From Acidobacteriota bacterium (GTDB taxonomy: Bacteria; Acidobacteriota; Thermoanaerobaculia; Multivoradales; J023): DNA of 32,710 nt. The DNA lies in the NCBI GenBank assembly GCA_029263395.1, contig JAJCXO010000242.1, positions 1 to 32,710 on the forward strand, written 5' to 3'. How positions within the stretch are numbered: position 1 is the stretch's first letter; the number at the start of each line of letters is the position of its first letter. The position numbers were made by a program, and so were the translations under genes. Shown here one piece after another: positions 16,920 through 23,838 of this stretch. The notes beneath the pieces were generated by a model. The model was not told the DNA's origin, did no database searches, and saw only the letters and a program-made list of their open reading frames with translations.

Positions 16920-19900
16920 CTAGCTATCCTCGGCCGCCTTCGCCACGGGTCGCTGACAACATTCGAGGCGTTCAAACAGAGCCGCTAGTGCCTGCAGCTT
17001 GATCGGCTTGCTGATGTAGTCGTCCATGCCCGCCTCCAAGCATTTGTCTCGATAACCCCGCACGGCATGTGCGGTCATCGCAACGACCGTCGGGCGCTCC
17101 CCCGGGAACCTCTGGTGAATTCTCCGCGTCGCTTCGAATCCGTCCATCTCAGGCATCTGTACATCCATCAAGACCAGATCGTAGGTCTGTCGCTCCATGG
17201 CTGCGAGAACCTCGGTGCCTGTGCCGACGACATCGCATCGATAACCAAGGTTCTGGAGCAACAGAGAGGTAACCTTTTGATTGACCAGGTTGTCTTCGGC
17301 GAGCAAAACTCGGAGTAAAGATAGAGACTCCGTATCGTCGTTCGCTCGCTGTGATTCGACAACTACCGTCGGCTTTTCGGCAACGACGACCGCAAGTTCG
17401 GTCAAGACCTCGTGCAACTGAGCTGGCTTGATGGGTCGGCTCAATTCCGTGTAACCCTCAGCGCCAGGCGCTACGTTTCTGTTCTCGTTGCGGGCCAACG
17501 GCGTCAAGAGGACCAGCGGGAGATCGCGGTACAAACCCTCCCTGCCCCAGGCTTTGGCCCAGTTGACCTCATCACGGTGGGCGATTTCGCGATCCATGAT
17601 TGCCATGTCGATCCGTTCACCCGAGCTCAGTCGTTCGATCGCTGTCGCCGCCGAGCTGGCCGCAATGGGCAGCATGCCCCAGGCGTCGGCTTGCCGGCTC
17701 AGCAAAAGCCGCATGTCGGCGTTTTCATCAATGATGAGGACTCGCAAGCCGGCCAAGCGTGGGTCGCTGCGATAAAGGAAAGAGCGATCAGGTTCCGTCT
17801 CGGTCTTGGCGACAATCGTGAAATGGAATGTCGAGCCATAGTCTGGAGTGCTGTCAGCCCAGATGCTGCCGCCCATCAGTTCGCTGAGGCGGTTGCAGAT
17901 GGCCAGCCCCAAGCCCGTGCCGCCGTAGCGCCGCGTGGTTGAAGCATCAACCTGGCTGAAGGGTTGAAAGATTGCCCGCAAGCGATCTGGTGGGATACCG
18001 ATCCCGCTATCTCTGATTGAAAATTGAATCTCGTGGCGATCCGGTGCGGTCACCTGGGCCGACACCTCGATGAAGACGCCTCCATGCTCGGTGAACTTCA
18101 CGCCGTTCGAGAGCAAGTTCATCAAAACCTGGCGAGTGCGAACGCTGTCCCCGATCACGGTTTCTGGCGTGTTGTCTTCCATCCAATAACCGAGAGCCAG
18201 CTCCTTGTCGGCTGCGATTGGCGCCACCAAGCTCAGAGCTTCTTCGATCAAGCCGCGGAGGTCGAAAGGAGCCTGCTCCAGTTCCAGCTTCAACGACTCG
18301 ATCTTCGAGAAGTCCAAGATGTCGTTGAGGATCTCGAGCAGAGCATCGCCACTGGCACGAATGGTTTCCAATTGTTCTCGCTGCCTGACTCCGAGATCTG
18401 AAAGTAAGAGCAGTTCGGTCATACCGATGATGCCGCTCATGGGAGTGCGGATCTCATGGCTCATGTGGGCGAGGAAGTCGCCCTTGACCCGACTCGCAGC
18501 TTCGGCTGCCTGAGCCGCCTCTCGGGCTTCCCGAAGGGCGATCTGCCGTTGTTGTTTTCGGCGTGTTGAGGCGAGGAGCCAGATGCCTGCAGCAACTAGG
18601 GCCAGGGCATAAAGAGAATATGCCCACCAGGTTCGCCAAACGGGTGGTGCGATCACAAGGTCTAGACTGACGGCTTCTTCGTTCCAGATGCCGTCGTGGT
18701 TTGCCGCTTTGATCTGCAGCGTATAGGAACCCGGGTCGAGATCCGTGAACGTCACCCGGCGGTGGGTTCCGAGGTCGATCCAATCAATCCAACCTTCGGT
18801 CAGGCCTTCGAGACGGTAGGCATAACGGTTGCGATCGGAGGCCGTAAAGTCGAGTGCAGCGAACTCGAACGAGAAGACATGATCTCTGTAATCTAGCGCG
18901 ACGCTGCTCAGATCCTGCAGCGGTCGATCGAGATCGACGGGTTGCCCGTACTTCAGAAACGAAGTGAGGACTACCGGCGGTCCAGCTGTCTGTCTGATGA
19001 TGCTGTCGGGTTGGAAACCGTTGTAGCCTTCGACACCGCCGAAGTACATCGTGCCGTCATCGCTGCGGAAATGCGCTCCGAAGTTGAACTCATTGGACTG
19101 CAAGCCGTGGCTTGCCTCGTAGTTCCTGATAGTTCCGGTTGCCGGCTCGAAGCGTGAGAGGCCGTAATTTGTGCTCAGCCACAAAGCGTTACTGTCGAGC
19201 TCGGGTTGGATTCCAGAGACGACGCGACTAGGCAGCCCATCGGACTCGGAAAAGCATTCGAAGACAGCGCTGCTGGAACTGGCATCGAGTTGCTCCAGAC
19301 GGCATAAGCCGCCACCCTGGGTGCCGATCCACAACACGCCTGATTCGTCGACTTGGAGGGCGGTGATGGTGTCCACCCTCAAGCTTCCGTTCTGGCGACT
19401 ATTGTGGCTGAACTGGGTGAATACCTGGCGATCGGTATCGAGGCGGTGGAGCCCAGCGCCAAACGTGCCGACCCACAAGGCGCCGTTGGAGTCTTCGGTG
19501 ATGGCACTGACTCGGTCGTTGCCGAGTGTAGTCGGATCATCATTCCGAGCGCGGTAGTGATTGAACGAGCCGGACTCGCGATCAGTTGGCTCGAGCCGGC
19601 TGAGGCCGGCACCGTACGTACCAACCCACAGATCGCCGCGCCGATCCTCGAACAAAGACATCACTCCGTTGTTGCCGAGACTCTCTGGGCGCTCAGGGTC
19701 GTTGATGAAATGGGTGAAATTCTTGGAGTTGGCGTTGAAGCGGTTGAGCCCACCACCCCTCAGGCCAATCCACAGGACCCCGGAGCGATCGTGAAGCAGC
19801 GCGGTCACAAGATCGCTACCCAGGCTCGCGGGATCCTCTGGATCGTGTCGAAAAACCTCGTGAAAGCCGGTCACGGGGTCGCGTCGGTTGAGGCCACCGC

Positions 19901-21128
19901 CGTGGGTGCCGATCCACAGATGATTTTCGGCATCCTGCGCGAAGGCGAGCACTGGATTGGTACTCAAGCCATGTTCGTCATCTGGGTTGTGTCGGTAATG
20001 AGGAAACGACCAGATAGCGGGATTCCACTGGTTGACGCCACCACCCCAGGTGCCGATCCACATCACTTGGCCGCGGTCTTGATAGATCGACATGACCCGG
20101 TCTTGACTGAGGCTAGATGGGTCGGTCGGCGAGTGTTGATATCGATGGAATTGTTGCCGGTCACGATCGAAGAGATTCATGCCACCGTCGGTACCGATCC
20201 ACAACCGCCCGTCCTGGTCTTCAAAGAGAATTCGAACTCGATCTTGACTCAAGCTAAGGCGGTCGGTCGGGTCGTGTAGCAACCGGTGAAAACCGGTGGT
20301 CGGACGATCGAACCGGTTGAGACCTGAGACGGTGCCAATCCACAGATTGCCGGTGCGGTCTTCGAGAATGGAGAGGACGTGGTCGTCGCTCAGGCTAGCG
20401 GGATTATTCGGATCGTGACGGTAACGTATGAAGGTCTTGCTGTCGCGGTCATAGAGATTGAGGCCGCCTTGGGTGCCAACCCAGAGGTTACCGAGTCGGT
20501 CCAAGGCCAAGGCGCGGACCTGATTATCACTGAGGCTCGTCGGATCTGACGCAAGATACTGGAAGCTTTCGATCGAGCTATCCGTTGGGTCGAGGCGATA
20601 GAGGCCACTATCGAAGGTGGCGATCCACAAGCTGTCGTCAGCGTCTTGAAGAAGCGTTTCGACCCGTTCTCCGAAAGTACCTTCCATCGGGTCGTCGGCA
20701 GAAAAGTGGTGGCGGGTGAACCTGCCGGTCTGTTGATTTAGATAGCTCAGTCCGCGCTCAGTGCCTACCCACAAATCCCCGGAGCGATCCTCGAGCAGCG
20801 CCCGGATCGAGCTGTCGGACAGCGTAGCCGGATCGTTGGGGTCGTGCTCGTAAACTACGAAGTCATAGCCGTCGAATCGATTCAGGCCGTCCTGGGTGCC
20901 GAGCCAGACAAAACCACGTCGATCCTGGACGATGGCGGTGACGGTGCTTTGGGATAACCCTTCTTTGATCGAGATCCGGTTGAAGCGGATACTCCGACTG
21001 TTTGCCTCAAGACTTGCTGGTAAGCCAAGGTGTAGGCAGAGTCCACTAACGATGAGGCAACGCGAGAGCCTGCGTGCGACACCCTTGGGGTGTGCGATCG
21101 GCTGATTGCGTCGTGAAAAAAGGTTCAT
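16920..21128 (-). CDS. Hybrid sensor histidine kinase with 14-blade two-component-regulator propeller
   Basis: 1402 residues. An N-terminal export signal (about 20-42) is followed by about fourteen Reg_prop repeats of the form 'D..G.LWVGT..GLNR.D' (about 50-745), which would make two seven-bladed propellers in the periplasm. A Y_Y_Y domain (about 760-830) and one membrane helix (about 833-854) come next. The cytoplasmic part has HisKA with phospho-acceptor His891 (AHMSHEIRTP) and an HATPase with Asn1008, DSGIGIP and GGTGLGL. It ends in two receivers. Receiver 1 (about 1128-1260) is degenerate: it keeps Asp1179 but has Arg1231 where Lys is expected. Receiver 2 (1273-1390) is intact, with Asp1322 and Lys1374. 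The architecture resembles Bacteroidetes-type HTCS kinases but lacks the AraC output. A separate regulator must receive the signal. Propeller sensors of this kind often detect glycans or peptides. Confidence 0.93.
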   Translation of the reverse strand: MNLFSRRNQPIAHPKGVARRLSRCLIVSGLCLHLGLPASLEANSRSIRFNRISIKEGLSQSTVTAIVQDRRGFVWLGTQDGLNRFDGYDFVVYEHDPNDPATLSDSSIRALLEDRSGDLWVGTERGLSYLNQQTGRFTRHHFSADDPMEGTFGERVETLLQDADDSLWIATFDSGLYRLDPTDSSIESFQYLASDPTSLSDNQVRALALDRLGNLWVGTQGGLNLYDRDSKTFIRYRHDPNNPASLSDDHVLSILEDRTGNLWIGTVSGLNRFDRPTTGFHRLLHDPTDRLSLSQDRVRILFEDQDGRLWIGTDGGMNLFDRDRQQFHRYQHSPTDPSSLSQDRVMSIYQDRGQVMWIGTWGGGVNQWNPAIWSFPHYRHNPDDEHGLSTNPVLAFAQDAENHLWIGTHGGGLNRRDPVTGFHEVFRHDPEDPASLGSDLVTALLHDRSGVLWIGLRGGGLNRFNANSKNFTHFINDPERPESLGNNGVMSLFEDRRGDLWVGTYGAGLSRLEPTDRESGSFNHYRARNDDPTTLGNDRVSAITEDSNGALWVGTFGAGLHRLDTDRQVFTQFSHNSRQNGSLRVDTITALQVDESGVLWIGTQGGGLCRLEQLDASSSSAVFECFSESDGLPSRVVSGIQPELDSNALWLSTNYGLSRFEPATGTIRNYEASHGLQSNEFNFGAHFRSDDGTMYFGGVEGYNGFQPDSIIRQTAGPPVVLTSFLKYGQPVDLDRPLQDLSSVALDYRDHVFSFEFAALDFTASDRNRYAYRLEGLTEGWIDWIDLGTHRRVTFTDLDPGSYTLQIKAANHDGIWNEEAVSLDLVIAPPVWRTWWAYSLYALALVAAGIWLLASTRRKQQRQIALREAREAAQAAEAASRVKGDFLAHMSHEIRTPMSGIIGMTELLLLSDLGVRQREQLETIRASGDALLEILNDILDFSKIESLKLELEQAPFDLRGLIEEALSLVAPIAADKELALGYWMEDNTPETVIGDSVRTRQVLMNLLSNGVKFTEHGGVFIEVSAQVTAPDRHEIQFSIRDSGIGIPPDRLRAIFQPFSQVDASTTRRYGGTGLGLAICNRLSELMGGSIWADSTPDYGSTFHFTIVAKTETEPDRSFLYRSDPRLAGLRVLIIDENADMRLLLSRQADAWGMLPIAASSAATAIERLSSGERIDMAIMDREIAHRDEVNWAKAWGREGLYRDLPLVLLTPLARNENRNVAPGAEGYTELSRPIKPAQLHEVLTELAVVVAEKPTVVVESQRANDDTESLSLLRVLLAEDNLVNQKVTSLLLQNLGYRCDVVGTGTEVLAAMERQTYDLVLMDVQMPEMDGFEATRRIHQRFPGERPTVVAMTAHAVRGYRDKCLEAGMDDYISKPIKLQALAALFERLECCQRPVAKAAEDS

Positions 21129-21257
21129 CGAGGTCGTGGTTCAAGGTAGCCCCAACTTCCGACAGAGAGACTACACGGAATGGCCCAACAGCGTGACTCG
21201 ACACTTTGGGCACCCATCCTAACGATTTGACCTTACGGTCTGCATAACAGACAAAAA
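21129..21257. other. Intergenic region between hybrid kinase and subtilase 1
   Basis: A short region holding the upstream sequence of the kinase gene. No clear promoter or ribosome-binding site is visible before the kinase ATG. It is bordered by the subtilase terminator. Confidence 0.45.
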
Positions 21258-21282
21258 TGGCGCTCGGAGTCACCGAGCGCCA
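21258..21282 (-). terminator. Intrinsic terminator of NPWTD subtilase 1
   Basis: A perfect 10-bp stem (TGGCGCTCGG / CCGAGCGCCA) with loop AGTCA. On the - strand it is followed by TTTTTGT. It lies 27 bp past the subtilase stop and separates it from the kinase gene. Confidence 0.9.
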
Positions 21283-21309
21283 CGACAAATACGGACTTCT
21301 GTGTAAACG

Positions 21310-23421
21310 CTATTCCTGATTGACCCAGACATTGACCGACATACGGTCGCTGAGATCGCTATCGGTCCACGGGTTGGCGTCCGTCCATGGGTTGGCGTCG
21401 GTCCAAGGATTGGCATCGGTCCACGGATTGGCGTCAGTCCACGGATTGGCGTCGGTCCATGGGTTGGCATCGACGGTGAAATCGGTCCATGGATTGGCAT
21501 CAGTCACCAAATCAGTCCATGGATTGGCGTCGGTCCATGGGTTGGCGGCGAGCTTATAAGAGCCGTCCCAGGGTTGCCCGAAGCCGGCAACGTAGAAGGT
21601 CTCGGTGACCGGATCCCACGCCGCTTGGCCGGTATAGTGTTCTTGATTCGTGAACTCGGCCGCAACGTCGAGACCAGGGTTGGCGCAGCCGGAGGCCAGG
21701 CTGTCAGCGGCCGCCAAGGCGTCGACTAGTCCAGCACCCTGCTGGAACGGGCTATAGGCCGGTGTGCCATCAGCGGCTTCCGCAGCCCGTGCGCTGGCAA
21801 TCAGGCGGCATTTGACGTCCTCTGGTGACAGCGCCGGATTCGCTTCCAACAACAACGCTGCGACGCCGCTGGTGATCGCTGTTGCTGGCGACGTCCCCGA
21901 CATCTCGAAGTAGGGGAAGTCGGAACGTGATCCGGAGTAGACCAAGCCACGAAAGCTGTCCCAGGAAGTCATCCCGAGGATGTGACCACCCGGAGCGACG
22001 ATTTCGGGCTTGATGAAGCGATCGAGAGTGGGACCGGAGGCCGAGAACGACGCCAGAAAGTCATCACTGGCATTGCCAGGGGTGAAGCCGTCCGACAATG
22101 CGCCGACCGTGATGATGTAAGGGTTGTTGCCGGGTACGCCGACCGTCAGTGGATCGGGGCCGGCGTTACCTGCCGCAGCGACCACCACAAGTCCGGATTG
22201 CCACGCCGCCATCACGGCTTGATTCAGCGGATCTTGCCAATAAAATGAGGTCGCTGGACCACTGAAAGCAAGGTTGAGGACGCGGATACCATAGTCTTGC
22301 TGGTACTCGACGGCGAACTCGATTCCGCGAATGACGTCTGCATAGGTGGCGTCGCCCTTGTCGTCGAACGCACGGATGGTCACCAGGTCGGCGCCGGGGG
22401 CGATACCGTTGTAACTGCCAGAAGGTGTTTGCTTGGCGCTCACAGCGACACTTGCGACATGCCCGCCGTGGCCGTTCAAATCTTGTTCGAGCGGGGGATT
22501 GTCGGGTCCGAAATCATCGGTGTCGAGTAGGACGTCGGCGATGGCGTCGTATTGGGCAAGATAACGCCACTGGCCGTTGGCGTTGTAGTGCATGGTGTCG
22601 GAGATCGTCGAGTTGCCAGTGTCGACGATAGCGATGGTGACGCCGGCGCCAGTGATGCCTCGAGCGTGCAGCACATCAGTATTGATGCGGTTGCCGTAGT
22701 GAGTCTCGAGTACCGGGTGGCCGTCATCCAGTACCCCGGCCTCTGGGTACTCGACGGTACAACCCTCGGCGAACTCCAGAAGCAAGGTGTAGGCGTCCGG
22801 GTCTCGGCTGACACTGCTTTGGAATTTGAACTCCAGCGTCACGCTTTCACCAGCTGCTAGTTGGCGGTCTCTGGTGGCGCCTCGCCAGTTGGAGTCGATG
22901 ACCGTAGAAGTTGGCTGGCGCCAGTCCTGCGAGATCTTCTCACCGCCAAGCTTGACCTCTTTGAGCTCATCGGCTGCTGATGGCCAGGTAATCGAAAGAC
23001 TGTCGAGAGTGAGCATTGAGGGGCCGGTGTTGGTAATGGCCCAAGTCACCTTCTTGTTACCGAAGGTGGGCTCACCATCGATCGTCACACCATACGCTCC
23101 ACCCGCGCTGCTCGTTCTGAGTTGGCGGTTGAGATGGATTTTAAGCTCGTTACGGCGTGAGAGTGCCGCCACCTGGTCCTGATCGAGTTGTGCTCCGACC
23201 CCGTTGATGATGCCGAGACGATGCGTCACGTCACCTCCAACCGCTTCTACCAGCTGATAAGCCTGGGTGGCATCCTCACCTTGAACAATGAATGAACGAG
23301 TTTCTCTTGTGGTGTTCGTCGGTCCTTGGGCTAGTGCAGCCCGGCCGACAAGCGAGATCAAAACGAGACAACCGGACCACAAGATGCGGTTGGTACTGTT
23401 GGCGGGTGCTATCCAAGCCAT
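21310..23421 (-). CDS. Secreted subtilisin-like S8 peptidase with nine NPWTD repeats (paralogue 1)
   Basis: 703 residues. A signal peptide (about 10-31, ending in RAALA) is followed by an I9-like prodomain ('RSFIVQGEDATQAYQLVE ... LGIINGVGAQL') and an immunoglobulin-like stretch. The S8 domain has Asp267 (IAIVDTGNS), His318 (NGHGGHVASVA; Gly where HGTHV usually has Thr), Asn419 (AAAGNAGP) and Ser511 (MSGTSPATA). The C-terminus carries nine copies of NPWTD between residues 627 and 687, mostly in 6-residue steps (ANPWTD), with spacers LVTD and FTVD after copies 2 and 3. It ends in a short cap, VNVWVNQE. The start is ATG at 23421 with AGAAGGAG 9 nt upstream; an in-frame ATG at 23505 would hide the signal peptide. 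It has its own sigma-54-type promoter and terminator. The repeat tail is unlike a known sorting signal that I recognise. Confidence 0.93.
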   Translation of the reverse strand: MAWIAPANSTNRILWSGCLVLISLVGRAALAQGPTNTTRETRSFIVQGEDATQAYQLVEAVGGDVTHRLGIINGVGAQLDQDQVAALSRRNELKIHLNRQLRTSSAGGAYGVTIDGEPTFGNKKVTWAITNTGPSMLTLDSLSITWPSAADELKEVKLGGEKISQDWRQPTSTVIDSNWRGATRDRQLAAGESVTLEFKFQSSVSRDPDAYTLLLEFAEGCTVEYPEAGVLDDGHPVLETHYGNRINTDVLHARGITGAGVTIAIVDTGNSTISDTMHYNANGQWRYLAQYDAIADVLLDTDDFGPDNPPLEQDLNGHGGHVASVAVSAKQTPSGSYNGIAPGADLVTIRAFDDKGDATYADVIRGIEFAVEYQQDYGIRVLNLAFSGPATSFYWQDPLNQAVMAAWQSGLVVVAAAGNAGPDPLTVGVPGNNPYIITVGALSDGFTPGNASDDFLASFSASGPTLDRFIKPEIVAPGGHILGMTSWDSFRGLVYSGSRSDFPYFEMSGTSPATAITSGVAALLLEANPALSPEDVKCRLIASARAAEAADGTPAYSPFQQGAGLVDALAAADSLASGCANPGLDVAAEFTNQEHYTGQAAWDPVTETFYVAGFGQPWDGSYKLAANPWTDANPWTDLVTDANPWTDFTVDANPWTDANPWTDANPWTDANPWTDANPWTDANPWTDSDLSDRMSVNVWVNQE
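21361..21543 (-). repeat. NPWTD-coding tandem repeat block, paralogue 1
   Basis: Nine degenerate 18-bp (occasionally 30-bp) units encoding ANPWTD. Codons vary synonymously between units (for example CCA/CCG context GTCCATGGGT versus GTCCACGGAT on the + strand). The amino acids are constant, which points to selection on protein rather than recent slippage. Confidence 0.92.
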
Positions 23422-23471
23422 GAAAGCGAACTCCTTCTGCGTGAATCTCAATGAAGACCGTAAGGAAGGTA

Positions 23472-23487
23472 AGCAAGCCAGGTGCCA
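23472..23487 (-). promoter_or_regulatory. Sigma-54 (-24/-12) promoter of NPWTD subtilase 1
   Basis: On the - strand the sequence is TGGCACCTGGCTTGCT. The consensus is TGGCACG-N4-TTGCW, and only one fixed position differs. The GG and GC doublets have the exact spacing. It lies 51 bp before the start codon, predicting a leader of about 40 nt. Confidence 0.75.
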
Positions 23488-23723
23488 GACTTGGGCCAGC
23501 CACAAGTCGAGCGAGTTGGTCTACAAAGCTGTGAAGGCGAGAGGGCAGCCGATAAGCGGGACGAGCGATTCAGCCTGGTGCGGCTCGGAATCTCCGAGAT
23601 CGGTGCTGGGCAGGAAGGCGAGATTGTGGGCTCGGTTTATTTCTTCGAGTATTAAGAAGTACCCTGCCGGCCTGCGATCTGGTGGAACAATCTCGCTGAC
23701 GTACTTGGTATGGATACAAGGTA

Positions 23724-23738
23724 GCCAACAAAATTGGC
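23724..23738. promoter_or_regulatory. Dyad GCCAA-N5-TTGGC, candidate activator site 1
   Basis: The sequence GCCAACAAAATTGGC has a perfect 5-bp inverted repeat around 5 nt. It sits about 240 bp upstream of the sigma-54 promoter of paralogue 1, within the normal distance for enhancer-binding activators. Confidence 0.5.
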
Positions 23739-23755
23739 AGTTCAGTTCGAGAATC

Positions 23756-23770
23756 GCCAACTAACTTGGC
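23756..23770. promoter_or_regulatory. Dyad GCCAA-N5-TTGGC, candidate activator site 2
   Basis: The sequence GCCAACTAACTTGGC has the same half-sites and spacing as the first dyad. The centres are 32 bp apart, about three helical turns, so both would face the same side of DNA. Confidence 0.5.
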
Positions 23771-23782
23771 AGGCGACGTGAA

Positions 23783-23813
23783 GCCACCAACACACCGGAG
23801 GTGCGCTGGTGGC
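23783..23813 (-). terminator. Hairpin after NPWTD subtilase 2, probable terminator
   Basis: A 14-bp stem (two G-T pairs) around a 3-nt loop, 25 bp past the stop of paralogue 2. No T-run follows, so termination may need Rho, or the hairpin may protect the message end. Confidence 0.55.
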
Positions 23814-23838
23814 CAGCCATCCCGCCAATATGGAGCGC

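Larger units (their letters stand above)
23422..23838. other. Intergenic region between the two NPWTD subtilases
   Basis: 417 bp without a convincing gene. It holds the sigma-54 promoter of paralogue 1 (23472-23487), two dyads (23724-23738 and 23756-23770) and the hairpin after paralogue 2 (23783-23813). An open frame on the + strand spanning 23288-23764 overlaps the start of paralogue 1 and looks like chance. Confidence 0.7.

Noticed and set aside
19353-20279. 308-codon open frame on the + strand
   Set aside because: It is antisense to the propeller repeats of the hybrid kinase; its apparent internal repeats merely mirror the blade repeats.
23288-23764. Open frame on the + strand between the two subtilases
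   Set aside because: It overlaps the start, promoter and leader of paralogue 1 in antisense, has no recognisable motif and no ribosome-binding site, and ends inside the second dyad.
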